Shown: positions 12,571 through 23,986 of the stretch, one piece after another
Numbering within the stretch: position 1 is the stretch's first letter
How the letters are laid out: each line of letters starts with the position of its first letter
Source: Trifolium pratense
Taxonomy: Eukaryota; Streptophyta; Magnoliopsida; Fabales; Fabaceae
Reading direction: 5' to 3'
Assembly (NCBI RefSeq): GCF_020283565.1
Contig: NC_060061.1
Span: 13,181,362 to 13,245,361, forward strand
Length of the DNA: 64,000 nucleotides
Notes under the pieces: model-generated
Database searches by the model: none
What the model saw: the letters and a program-made list of their open reading frames with translations, nothing else
Told to the model about the DNA's origin: nothing
Translations under genes and position numbers: made by a program

Positions 12571-13306
12571 GAGAAACTCTTCTCTAGGCACAACTACAAC
12601 ACATCAAAATTGGGCACACCAAATAAAAACATGACACATGTTATTTGAATTAAAATATATACGAAATAATCCATTCTCTCTCTCCTTCAACCGTCTCTTT
12701 TGCTCTCTCTGTGAAAACAAAGAACTTGTTTCCAAACTCAATTCTTCCATTGCCATTCAATGCTTGAATCTCAACAATTTGTAATGAATGTTAAAATATT
12801 GAGAGGAAAATCATCATAACAAAAAATATAGACATTAAGCTCTAAGATTTTATCCGCTAATCCAAAGGTTGATTTAAATTAATTTATGAAACTAAAGCTT
12901 TAGAGATCTGCTGCATCACTACTCACCAAGCTTGAAGAAAACCGCAACTCAGCAAGACCATAACGATTCCTCGACCAAGTCCAAAAATGGATGGATGAAG
13001 ATCTGGGTATGGGATCCGCTTTTGCAAGTCCAGGGAATAAACAGGACCAAAGTCGACCGTCGGCTACGGAGCAAGAGCCTTTTGCAATAGAACATCAGAC
13101 GAACTATGGCGGCAGAGTAAGGAGAGGCTTGCCGGCGGAAACTGTTGAAGGAGAGAGAGAAAGGAGCGGAAACTGTTGAAGGAGAGAGAAAAGAGCTTCA
13201 AATTCATTTATTTTTTATATATTTTAATTTAAATGACACGTGTCCTATTTTTATTTGTTGTGCCTAATTTTGATGTGTTGTAGTTGTGCCTAGAGAAGAG
13301 TTTCTC
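12571..13306. mobile_element. Non-autonomous Mutator-like element (MULE)
   Basis: The ends are GAGAAACTCTTCTCTAGGCA and its inverse, and the inverted match continues inward for about 90 bp (through ACTACAACACATCAAAATT). A perfect 9 bp target duplication CAATATTAC lies at 12562-12570 and 13307-13315, the size typical of the Mutator superfamily. The 736 bp body has no transposase. Its interior carries a short frame (12991-13179) with no recognised family and two near-identical direct copies of a gaaactgttgaaggagagag unit near 13138-13187, so it may hold captured host sequence. Confidence 0.88.
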
Positions 13307-13792
13307 CAATATTACACTCTCTTTGTGAAAAGACTAATAATATTTGAACAATTATTTTGTTATAATTTTTAGAGAATTTTTTTTTTTGTTCAAAAACAAT
13401 AGAGAGAAAATAAATACATTATGTGAATACAAAAGAAAAAATTGTCTAAAAAATATCACAAAATAGTTGTTGAAATATGTGGCGCAACCCAACGTCTAGG
13501 GTCCGTTTTCTTTCCTGCCACTTTTTCTCTCTCAAGCCAAACGGACCCCTAGTATCGGCATGGTCCAAAAAAAATTGTGTTAAATTTCCTGCCGACAATT
13601 TTATTAGGTAATAGTAATACTATCCAACATGATAATTAACAGTTCTTTTTGCATTGGAACCAATAAAATGCACAACTGTAATACTAGTATTGTGACTTAC
13701 AACTCAGTAACTATAGATGACAATTGACAAGTAACTTTTTGAGTGTCTTTCACAAAACCATGACAACCAATCTCAATCCGGACTATAAATTA

Positions 13793-14127
13793 GGTTAAAT
13801 TACATTTGATCCTCTAATTTTCTAAATGGTGTAATCCGATTCATATCGTTACTCTCTAATTTTAATTCCTTTAGCAAAATGATTGTCCCTCGTTGATTTT
13901 GACCAAGTTGACGTATATGTGGCAAGTGTCTCATATGTTTTTTCACATATACTAACGTGGTATGAGTCGTTGTCCATGTGGAAGGACATGCTGACGACCT
14001 TGCGTGATATGTGAGTCACTTGCAATATGTGTGTTAACTTGATCATAGGCAAAAATTGTAAATTTGTGAAAGTTAAAGGGTCAAAAGTGCTATTTTGAAA
14101 GTAAGGAGTCAAAAGTACAATTTAGCC
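13793..14127. mobile_element. Short Mutator-like MITE
   Basis: The ends GGTTAAATTACATTTGATCC and GGAGTCAAAAGTACAATTTAGCC (partly read) are imperfect inverted repeats of the same family as the elements at 27685 and 39843. The flanking 9-mers TATAAATTA and AATAAACTA match at 7 of 9 positions, consistent with an aged 9 bp duplication. Non-coding. Confidence 0.65.
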
Positions 14128-14827
14128 AATAAACTATCACTCTCTCACTATTTTTTTGTTAAGTCATTTAGTGACTAGAAATTTAGCTCGGATATGTTTT
14201 ACTCATGACATTTGATAGCTTAAAAATGGAGTCCACTCAAATTAATTTGTATTTTCAACTATTTTAGATTCTAGTTTTCAATAAAACTGTCATTCCTTAT
14301 TTGAGGTGCAAATGGAGTTTTCCTAAATAATATCAGGATAAAATTAGAGAAACATGAGACATACGAGAAGTAACAAAACATGCGAAAAGAAATTCTCTTG
14401 AATAAGGCACGATCGATACCTCAAACTAATAGATGTTGAATTTGATTAGTTTAATTAGATTTGGACCCAAAAAAATAAATAAATAATTTAATAATGTTTA
14501 CTTTTGCCATCCTATTCAATTTCTTACCTCTGCCCGCTACTTAGTAGTGGACATCCCAAAATACTTTATCTTTATAACGTCTATTACTTAAATAGCTGAT
14601 CATATTTTTCAAAAAAAATCTTATTTTTTGTAACATTCGCCACTTAAATAGCGAAATGATAAAATGAGAAAGACGTAGCGCGCACGAGTAATGATATTTG
14701 GATTTGGTTATTGGATATGCTTTTTACACCCCTGTTATTAGCAGCAGGCAGCGGCATCATATATCACAGTCTCCAAAAGGTGAGACCAAACACCAGCTCA
14801 ACGGCATCTTTCAGTTCTCATCCAACA

Positions 14828-17520
14828 ATGGCAACAACATTCACATCTTTCACAACTACAAATGTTGTTCTCAAACATCCAAATTCATCACATAGTTTCT
14901 CTAACATGTCTGATAACGCTGTCTCTCTGGGGTTCCTCTGTCCTAAGCCCCACCATCTGTCATTGCTTCGCCCCAATTTGAGAAGCAAACTAAAGTTGAA
15001 ACCTTTTTCCATTTCTAGAACAACCCATTTGAAGGTTTCACAAGATTCACTTACACCGACTCAAGAATCACTCTCTTCTTCATTACAAAATGATTTGCTC
15101 ATCGTGGGTCCAGGTGTTCTTGGTCGCTTGGTAGCTCAGAAATGGCAACAGGTACTCTCTCATTATTTGTGTATTGATTATTGTTGTAAATTGAAATTTT
15201 GTTGGTGGCTAGATTTTCACCTGAATAAGCGGAGTGTCCAGGGTTCGAATCCAGGGTTCGAACCCTGGCTCTGCATATAAATTGCGATGTTCCTACCAAT
15301 TGAGTTAAGATCACGCGACTGTTGTAAATTGAAATTTACCTCAATTAATATGTGGAGTGTTGTGAGTTTTTATTTTTATCCTTGTTATGATTTATTGGCA
15401 TTGTGATTATTGATTAATAAGTAGCTTTTCTACTTGTGTGCATATGCATGTAGGAAATTCCGGGTTGTCAAGTTTATGGGCAAACAATGACAACTGATCA
15501 TCACAATGAGTTGATTCAAATGGATATTAATCCATCTTTGAAGTGGACAGAAGCCACTCACAAATTTCCAAATGTCTTATATTGTGCACCACCTTCCCGG
15601 ACCGCAGATTATGCTGAGAACATTAGGTAACAAATCACATTGGTTAATTCAATTATTTTGTACTATTTAGTAGTAAAAGGTCAAAATGGTATATAAATAT
15701 TCTAATGATGTTGTTCCAAGACATGGTTATTCTTGGAGTTGAAGTGTTAGTCTGGCTTTATCATAATCAGTTTTTATGTTTAAAAGTGGCGCACGAGGGA
15801 TAAAACTGCTACAAAACTTGATGTGCGAAAGGATGGATGTAGTATTAATTGAATGTTCTGCTTTTGATTGTTGACATCAACTTGAATGTTTAAGGCTATT
15901 TGAATTATACAATTTAGTTAAAATCATGTTTACTTGGTGAAAGGAAAATTTGCAGTTGAGTAGTAGTTACTTTACTAGTTGCCTTCTTATGAGTTGATGT
16001 AAATTTTCAACAAATCAGGCTAGCTGCATTAAGCTGGAATGGCGAAGGTTCTTTTGTATTTACGTCAAGCAGTGCTCCATATGATATTAATGATAACGGA
16101 CCGTGTGATGAGGTGGGTCATATATCCAAATTGTCATTTTATTTTGGTTGTTTTGATTAAAATTGAAGAGATGATGATATTCTATTCTACATTGAGTTCC
16201 ACGCTTCTTTTCCAAATAATAGTATAATTCGAAGATTGTTTTAGTTACTTGAACTTGTTCAATTGCATTACTTCTATTTGTATGCATCTTGTTTTAGGAT
16301 GCTCCGGTTGTGCCAATTGGGAGAAGCCCCAGGGTTGACATTCTTCTAAAAGCTGAAAATGTGGTACTCGAGTTTGGCGGCTGTGTTCTAAGATTGGCAG
16401 GGCTTTATATATCCTTTATAGGATTCAAATTATTAGAATTGCAACAATTTTTCAAAATCTGAGTGATTATTATTGCTTCAATGCTTTTATTATGTCATGG
16501 TAGCCCTTGACCAATTCCACAAAGCAGATAGAGGTGCCCACAATTATTACTTAGAAAAGGGCATTGTTGATAGTCGTCCCGATCACATCCTGAATCTTAT
16601 ACATTATGAGGTCAGAATGTTCTTTCATCTGAAGTTTTTTCTTTTATTTACTTTCCTTATTTTTCCTATAATCTGTGTTTTATACTGTTGTACTGTTTTT
16701 GCCAATGGGACCTATGTCCATTCCTCACCATCTATTTGGACTTTAAGACAAACATAATGTTCCTTTGATCAACCATAACCTCTCCAAATCCAATGATTGT
16801 ATTTGACGCTGTGGCGCATTTTATGTCCATTGAATACGCCTTCCATTTTGTTTCTAACTATGCTTTCTTTAATCTATTTCTATTCGCTTAGTAATGGTGA
16901 TCAACTGATTATGAGGTTAATATGGTGCTCATTTTGACATGCTTTCACAACAGGATGCAGCTTCCCTCTTAGTTGCAATCTTGAAGAAAAAATTCCGTAA
17001 ACAGATTTTCTTGGGTTGTGATAACCATCCTTTGTCTAGGTTAGGTGCTCTCTCTTTAAGTTGTCAAATGGCAATTTATTTTTGCAGTATTTCTATTTAA
17101 ATTGCCGATGTTGATATACCATGTTGTTCTAATCTGTTTTTCTGTAAAGGAATCTTACACCGTTCATATTTTTGCAGGCAAGAAATGATGGATCTGGTTA
17201 ATAGAAGTGGTAAATTCAGTAAACATTTTTCCAAGTTTAATGGTAAGTTTATGTTTCTTAGTACACACACATCAAATTGATACTGTCATTACTTTATTGT
17301 GAGTTGAGTTGATCGATCTCTATGGTTATCTTTAGTGATACACGTAAACACGATAACCACTGAAAGTATGTATGATTCTAAGAGCATTGTTACATTTTAT
17401 CTTTGTTTTTCAGTAACTGATGGCCCTCTAGGTAAGAGATTAAACAACACAAGGACACGTCAGGAAGTCGGCTGGGAGCCTAAGTACCCTAGTTTTGCTC
17501 ATTTTCTAGCGAGCATGTGA
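14828..17520 (+). CDS. Plastid-targeted NAD(P)-binding Rossmann-fold protein (epimerase/YeeZ-like), 8 exons
   Basis: Exons 14828-15151, 15454-15626, 16019-16112, 16298-16408, 16521-16610, 16954-17039, 17178-17242 and 17414-17520 join in frame to 349 residues. The first 85 residues are Ser/Thr/Arg-rich and poor in acids, like a chloroplast transit peptide. The Rossmann core follows at DLLIVGPGVLG (residues 89-99, GxGxxG). Later blocks SWNGEGSFVFTSS and LRLAGLYKADRGAHNY resemble the atypical short-chain dehydrogenase/epimerase group that includes bacterial YeeZ. Substrate is unknown. An in-frame ATG at 14717 would add 37 residues; 14828 is preferred because it opens directly into the transit-like sequence in good context. 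Intron 4 is U12-type with AT-AC ends, described separately. Intron 1 contains a SINE. Confidence 0.85.
15225..15318 (-). mobile_element. tRNA-derived SINE in intron 1
   Basis: Read on the minus strand it has a box A-like run (CTTAACTCAATTGGTAGGAA) and then box B twice in tandem: the GGGTTCGAA core occurs at both 15241 and 15254 regions. The same family is seen at 37299 and 40854. Confidence 0.65.
16409..16520 (+). other. U12-type AT-AC intron
   Basis: No GT-AG pair restores the reading frame here. Cutting ATATCCTTT at the 5' side and ...CCTTGACCAATTCCAC at the 3' side joins CTT TAT to AAA GCA GAT, giving the expected LYKADRGAH. ATATCCTTT is the minor-spliceosome 5' site consensus, and CCCTTGACC, 10-18 nt before the acceptor AC, matches the U12 branch-site consensus (TTCCTTAAC). 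Length is 112 bp. Confidence 0.9.
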
Positions 17521-19168
17521 CAGAATCCTAAATGTATCTTTAATGCGGAAAAAACAATAGAGATGTATATTAGGGAATGCTTGCTGCAGATGGAAAGTTC
17601 ATACACGCCTAAAATATGAACTGTGTATATTTTCCTATTTCTTCACATTTGACATTGTTTTGAACTTGGATTTGAGCATGAAGGTAACCCATTTTTATTT
17701 TTGTTTTTACGCTTACTTATAGTTATACATACATGGTGAGAGTTCAGTTCTTAGCTTGTAGAGTATACACAATTGCTTCATTTACTATTCTCTAATCAGT
17801 ACAAAACGGAATCAATAAAGCAGGGATGCATATACTCCCATACTAATTGTGGCCATTCTAAAACATGTTTGTACATGTTTGAACGTGACTTGAATCAACA
17901 CATTTGAGCTTCAAAGAATTCACGATCAAACATCATTGTTGTGAGTAAGAAAAAATTGCTTAACACCAAACCAAATGAGCGGTGAGTTTGCTATTGATGG
18001 TGAAATTTGAGTTGTGATCAAGGTTATTAAAATGTTTTTTTTTTTTGGTAAACAAGAGGGTCTAAAGACCCAAAAGAAAGGACTACAAAACAGTTAAGTG
18101 AGGAGTAGCAACTCCCGTAATATCAGCCGTAAAAAGTAAACTAAGAGGAGCCGGACAAGATTCATAATAAATCAAAGGACCTCCTGAGTCACTCCATCGA
18201 TTATATGTTTTTAGTTACAATTTTCTTGTTAAATCGGAACTAAAATATTTTGAGTGAAATTGCAAGTTAAAGCAAATTTACACAATTTAAAATCTCTTTG
18301 AATCGTATGTCTTCGCCAACGATTCGAAAGCTCAATTTTATCAATGACACATATCTTTTTAATAATACATATAAATTATAATGTCATATGACTCGGAAGA
18401 CTATTAGTAACAACTAAAAAAATATTCTTTTTTTAAAATAGCAAGGAATACTGTCAATTTTTTAAATCTTCTTTATTACATGCTCAAAACTTTTTAACTA
18501 AACTATCTAAACTTGGCTTATGGAGAGGTGCAGTGGCGGAGACACCATACAGCATGCTCGGGCACGTGCCCGAGCTGCCCAAACTATTATTATTATTTTT
18601 TTTATATAAATAGAAACCAGAAAAAGATACACTAAAAAAATAAAGAAAGAAGATACGCGTACGACTTCCACTCCACCGCTCTGTAACCAAAAAAATATTG
18701 TGGTTAAAATTGTGCCCAAGCTCCGCTATAATCCTGGCTCCGCGACTGGAGAGGTGGGAATGATGGACCAGAGAATTATGGATAAAAACCAATTTCTCTT
18801 TCACAAATATCACAACTACAGGCAACAACAGGGGGTTTTAGCTTTAGGAAATTCAATTCCAGAGACGTAGTTGTTCCACATGCTCATAGGTAAGACGGTA
18901 AGATCCATCTTATTTTTTTAGAGACACCTTAATTGGTTGGTTGCCGAAGTAAATTTTGCTACGCATTGCACCATGTATTTGGAGATTGATGCATTGGGAG
19001 ATTGAGATTTAAATTATATATATGATCATATCTTTTTTGTTTTCACCAATGTTGCCAAGAAGAAAATAAATTATTGCAAACATTATCACAATAATATACA
19101 TCTTTGCCAACTTTTTTTTGCTATTAGAGTGATATAAATCTATAAAAGCAGTAGCTATAAAATAGGGT
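17521..19168. other. Spacer with LINE tail and other repeats
   Basis: The start is probably 3' UTR. A stretch near 18035-18190 begins with poly-T followed by ggtaaacaagagggtc, the usual look of a LINE 3' end inserted on the minus strand. A block at 18530-18750 starts and ends with tggcggagacac and ctggctccgcgac-type sequence common in plant repeats. No gene is supported. Confidence 0.5.
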
Positions 19169-19177
19169 TTTATATAT

Positions 19178-20780
19178 GGGGGCTGCTAATTTAGACCCAG
19201 TTGGGTCTAAATTAGCAAAGTGCACCTTTTCAGTTGGACCAAAATACCCATTCTTTTTAATTAATTAACCAAATTACCATCAATGGACGCGGATCCAGTG
19301 TCGCGCGCGTACCGCAGGCCATGGTTACAGGCCGTTGATTTCCATCAGACAGCCAAGATCTGATCTCATCAAGACTGTCTGATCAATCAGACAGCCCAGA
19401 TCATCCGAATCCATCAGATTCCAGCTCGTGCACCACACTGGATTACACCCTGGAGAGAGAAGAATCTACTTTTTAAAAGCAGGACACGTGTCGCTGTCTG
19501 ATTGGCTGGGCGTGATTTTTTTCCATTTAATACTTTGAACTCAATTATTTCGTTGTAAATTAATTTTTTATTTTTATACCAAAATTCATAATTTTTTTTT
19601 CTCTACAAATAGAGACTTGGTTCGTTTGATTTGGACACAGAAAAAAAAACCCAATTTTTCACTACCTTAATCTCATTTTTCACTACCTTACATCAACTCA
19701 CTGAAACCATTCTACCAGGAAAATGGTTTCAAAGTACAAATCTCTGAAACCATTCTACCAGCTAAATGGTTTCAGAAGCAAACACAATTAATAAATTACT
19801 CACTGAAACCATTCTACCAGTAAAATAGTTTCAGAGTACAACTATGTGCAACCATTCTACAAGCTAAATGGTTTCAGAAGCAAATAACTAATAATCAACT
19901 TACTGAAACCATTCTACCAGCAAAATGGTTTCAGATTACAACTCTCTGAAACCATTGTACCAGATAAATGGTTTCAGAAGCAAACACAATTAATAAATTA
20001 CTCATTGAAACCATTCTACCAGTAAAATGGTTTCAGAATACAACTATGTGCAACCATTCTACCAGTAAAATGGTTTCAGAAGCAAACATTAGTTTTTAAT
20101 TACCGTTTTATCTCATTTAATTAACTAAAAATAGTTTCAGGTCTCCAAAAATTTCATAAAATATACCAAAAGTTCCAGAATATTATCTACTATTTTCCTG
20201 GTATAATGATTTCAGTGAGTTGGTTGAGTGGTGCGTGTTAAATTACAACACACAAGTAACGTATTTAGTAGACAAAAAATGAGATTAAGGTAGTGAAAAA
20301 TTGCATTTTTTTTTCGGTGTCCAAATCAAACGAACCAAGTCTCTATTTGTAGAAAAAAAAAATTATGAATTTTGGTATAAAAAAAAAAAAATTAATTTAC
20401 AACGAAATAATTGAGTTCAAAGTATTAAATGAACAAAAATCACGTCCAGCCAACCATTGTGTGACACGTGTCCTACTTTTAAAAAGCAAATTTTTCTCTC
20501 TCCAGGGTGTAATCCAGTGTGGCGCACGCGCTGGAATCTGATGGATCAGGATGATCTGGGCTGTCGGATTGATCAGACAGTCTTGATGAGATCAGATCTT
20601 GGCTATCTGATGGAAATCAATGGTCTGTAACCATGGTCCGTCGGTACGCGCGCGACACTGGATCCGCGTCTATTAATGGGTATTTTGGTTAATTAATTAA
20701 AAAGAATGGGTATTTTGGTCCAATTGAAAAGGTGCACCTTGCTAACTTAGACCTAACTAGGGTCTAAGTTAGAAAACCCC
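19178..20780. mobile_element. Long-arm Mutator-like (foldback-type) element
   Basis: The left arm (19178 to about 19680) recurs inverted as the right arm (about 20275 to 20780), with long matching blocks: taatttagaccc/gggtctaagtta, ggatccagtgtcgcgcgcgt/acgcgcgcgacactggatcc, gagacttggttcgtttgat/atcaaacgaaccaagtctc. A perfect 9 bp duplication TTTATATAT lies at 19169-19177 and 20781-20789. Each terminus also holds its own small hairpin (ctaatttagaccc...gggtctaaattag). The centre carries the array at 19710. No transposase frame is present, so movement would depend on an autonomous relative. Confidence 0.9.
19710..20085. repeat. Tandem array of eight hairpin units inside the element
   Basis: Each unit is a small palindrome, CTGAAACCATT...AATGGTTTCAG, about 33 bp. 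Eight copies are seen, grouped as four pairs with a period near 107 bp; the second unit of each pair is followed by gaagcaaa. The fourth and eighth copies begin tgcaacc instead of ctgaaacc, so the higher-order unit may be two pairs. Confidence 0.9.
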
Positions 20781-20851
20781 TTTATATATCAACATATATA
20801 AGCATATAACAATTTTGTTAATAGTATAGAGAGATAGTGTTATGTAGTTTT

Positions 20852-21263
20852 TGTTGGCGCATCAGACACAAGATTGGTTCACCAGGCACTGGCTTGAGGC
20901 TCAGCAGGCACAGAACGCAGGCAAGCTCATAGGCACGCAGGCTTGAGCTTGGGCATGAACATAGTTTTGCAAAATTGTGATGAACAAGATGATGACTGTT
21001 TGGATGATTTTGGTGAAAGGCTTAGGCAAAAATCAAAATTTTATTCATCCTCAAGGGGCCAGTCAAAAGTATTTACAATGAATACACACTAGTGTATTTA
21101 TATGGTTAGCTTGTACAACAAGTAAGCTTAACCAACTTGGCCTAACTAACTAACTAACTAACCTAGTTAGTTTCTTAACAAACTAACTAACTCAAGTTAG
21201 TTCTAACTAATTTTTATTCAACAACTAACTAACTAATTCAAGTTTGAATTACACTTTTCAACA
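20852..21263 (-). mobile_element. Copia-type solo LTR
   Basis: On the minus strand it starts TGTTGAAAAG and ends GCGCCAACA (TG...CA ends), with a TATA-like ATATAAATACAC and a GAATAAAAT polyadenylation-like signal in the expected order. A perfect 5 bp duplication GTTTT lies at 20847-20851 and 21264-21268. No internal domain or second LTR is adjacent, so it is the product of LTR-LTR recombination. Superfamily is inferred from the look of the ends and size (412 bp). Confidence 0.82.
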
Positions 21264-21268
21264 GTTTT

Positions 21269-23175
21269 AGCATCATTAAGTTCTGTAATTTTAATATTTC
21301 TAAAACATATACTGGAGATTGTAGAATTTTATGTAGTCTTTATGATCCATACTATGTTTTGTGTATCCATTAAATTCAATACTAATTTTCAATAATTTTT
21401 GGGATTTCTCAAATATATAAGAAATTAAATATTCTAATTCCATGCTTTTTTGATAGAAATCTAATTCCATGCTTTTACTAATGCATTTATTTGGTGAATA
21501 ATCTTCAATGATATTTATTTTGGTTTTTTTTATTTTTATTATTATCACGCAGTTTTTTATTTTCTACTTTACTTTTTTGTTGATAGGTCCATTGTATTTT
21601 ATATATTGCTCTATAGTTTTACTTTGTTTGCACAATATGTTGAGGATAATTTCTCAATCCGTCTCCCAAAAATACGGGGACTTCCCATAACCGTATTTTT
21701 ATTAATTAATTAATACTTAAATTATTTGATAACTAAACCATAAAAAACACATGAGCTTAGCATCAAACTCTATAACAATATTCTATTTGCTGATTATTTT
21801 TTTTTTTACAATAACACCGTCGATAACTAAGTTTTTCCAATTACATATTAATACTATAATGTTATTTAGAGAAACTATTTTTATTTTTGTTTATATTAAA
21901 ACTATATGTTAAAACATAGAGGGCTATTCATAATAGTATACTCCATTTGTTCTTTTTATAAGAAAAGTATAATTTTTTAGGTTAATTGAATAATTGATGT
22001 ATTTAATTTATTTTATAGACCAAATTATTCAATTATTCAATTATTCTAAAAAGTAAATTTTCACTTATTTTATTTTATTTTATTTTGTTGCTTAAAATAA
22101 GAAAATGAGGAACAAAGGGAGTAAATTAATAATTAGAGAGATAATAATTGTTGGTCCTTGTGCGGAAAGAAGAAAGAAAATACTAAAGAAGTATGGATAA
22201 AACACAAGCAAGAAACGAGACATATAAGTAAGGGTTAAATATGTTTTGAATATCATATTTTAATAAAATAATAAAATATTACAAATTTTAATGTAATTAT
22301 TTAAATATAATAAATAATTGATATATACATATAATAGGGGTTTCGTAAAAATAAATTAAAATAATATGGGTTAAAATTTATAATCACTTTATATTTCAAT
22401 CATATATAATATTCATTCTCACATGACATGCATAATTCAAAGAGTCATATTTACTAGATGAAAAACGAAAATGAGAGATACTATTCTTTACTAGCTATAT
22501 TGATGGGTATATAATTGTTGGTTTTATTTGTTATTGAAATGCATGACTATAGTCACATTTAATTTATGAGAATGAGAGAAAATCCATTAAGTGTGAATTA
22601 TCTAATAATCAAAATTTATTTTAAATATAAAATAAAAAATATATTAATTTTTTTATATTTTATTTAATTAATATTCATAACACTTAAATTTCTAAATTAA
22701 AAATAAAATTCTTAATTTTAGATTAAGTTCAAAATTAAATAAGTTTTCTTAGGGTCAAAATTGAATAAGTTAAAATTATATATAATATAAGTTGAATATG
22801 TGGTAAATTCTAAACTCTACAAGTTTACGAGTCGAATTTGCCTTTTTATTCGACCTGGACAATACTAATTGATGTAAAATTCGATTTTAACCATCTTAAT
22901 TTTGATAGATCCAACTGATTAAACTCTAGCTGATCTCACCTTTTTTTTTTTTTGAGGCAGCTGTTCTCGCCTAAGCTTTTGTTTTTTACATCCAAGAGGT
23001 ACGACCAACATTTTTCCATTGAATTGGTTAAGGAAAAAAATTCCATTGAAATGAGTCACCGGCTCTAAACCCCAACAATTTGATATTTGAATTGCATGTG
23101 GTTGTCAAAACTAAATGCAATTAGATTATTAGACAATGTTTATATATGTAAGTATACAAAAATTAACAACAAGAT
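21269..23175. other. AT-rich spacer
   Basis: Contains the Stowaway element at 21941 and otherwise AT-rich sequence without a supported gene. Confidence 0.5.
21941..22121. mobile_element. Degenerate Stowaway-like MITE
   Basis: Ends CTCCATTTGTTCTTTTTATAAG and the inverse ...aacaaagggag with TA on both sides, about 181 bp. More diverged than the copy at 8606. Confidence 0.75.
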
Positions 23176-23247
23176 GCGTTTGTAGTCCAACGGTTAGGAT
23201 AATTGCCTTCCAAGCAATAGACCCGGGTTCGACTCCCGGCAAACGCA
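23176..23247 (+). tRNA. tRNA-Gly(TCC)
   Basis: 72 nt cloverleaf: acceptor GCGTTTG pairs with CAAACGC, anticodon loop CTTCCAA with anticodon TCC between ATTGC and GCAAT, T arm CCGGGTTCGACTCCCGG, discriminator A. A TTT follows after the 3' end. No intron. Confidence 0.96.
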
Positions 23248-23986
23248 TTTACAGTTTTCCCAAATTCATTTTATGATGCGCAACACTACATTTGGGATTT
23301 GGTCTGTATTTGCTCCAGTTTTTTTAACACCTGGCTTTAGATTTTCCTTCATGTAGTATTGCTAATTACTAGTATTCAAAAATTAAATGTATCGGAAAAA
23401 CATGTAAGAATATGTTTCATATACCATATGCTAATTTAATTTAATGTTTCATATAGAAATTTATTTCATAAAAATACTTGTTACAAATAAATACTTCATA
23501 CATATATCAATCCTGTAAATACAACTTAGTTGGTAGCTGTAGGGATCTAAAAAATTTTAACTTTTCCACACTTAAGGTGTGAGTCTAGTGCTACTTTGAC
23601 AAAAAAAAGAAAACTTCATACATGTACAAGAAAAACATTCATAAATGTTTTAATTGAATAGATTGGTAACAATTTGAAGCATTTTCTAGAGAAATCATGT
23701 TAAATGTTAATCATAGGTACAACTCTTAGAACCAAATAAAATCTACCCTTTTCTTCTTTAGCCCTTAATAAAATGTACCAATTTCTAACCACCTTTCTTC
23801 ATCACAAAATTGAAGACAGTAGACATTTTTCTTCCCCAACTCTGTGTGTTGACAGCAATAGTGGAAACATCTTCCAAAACTAACCACCAAGCAAGCAAGG
23901 ATGAACAATTTGGCAGAGAGCATGTTCTGAATTTAAAGCTTGGGGGACCAAATTAAGCTAATGATAAACTTGTAACAAGGATCACG
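23248..23986. other. Spacer before the GT77 gene
   Basis: The part near 23525-23590 looks like a truncated tRNA-type SINE (cttagttggtagctgtaggga...cacttaaggtgtgag). The last 200 bases probably hold the 3' UTR of the minus-strand gene. Confidence 0.45.

Noticed and set aside
12991..13179. 62-codon open frame within the MULE
   Set aside because: No recognisable family; kept only as a possible captured fragment.
16473..16757. 94-codon open frame overlapping exon 5 of the Rossmann gene
   Set aside because: It reads through the end of the AT-AC intron, the exon and the next intron; only the middle part is real coding sequence.
18484..18828. Minus-strand frame of 114 codons
   Set aside because: Lies in a repeat with homopolymer runs; no protein family seen.
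19178..20780. CRISPR-like array because of regular palindromic repeats
   Set aside because: Plant nuclear context, variable repeats with no unique spacers, and transposon ends with a 9 bp target duplication explain it.
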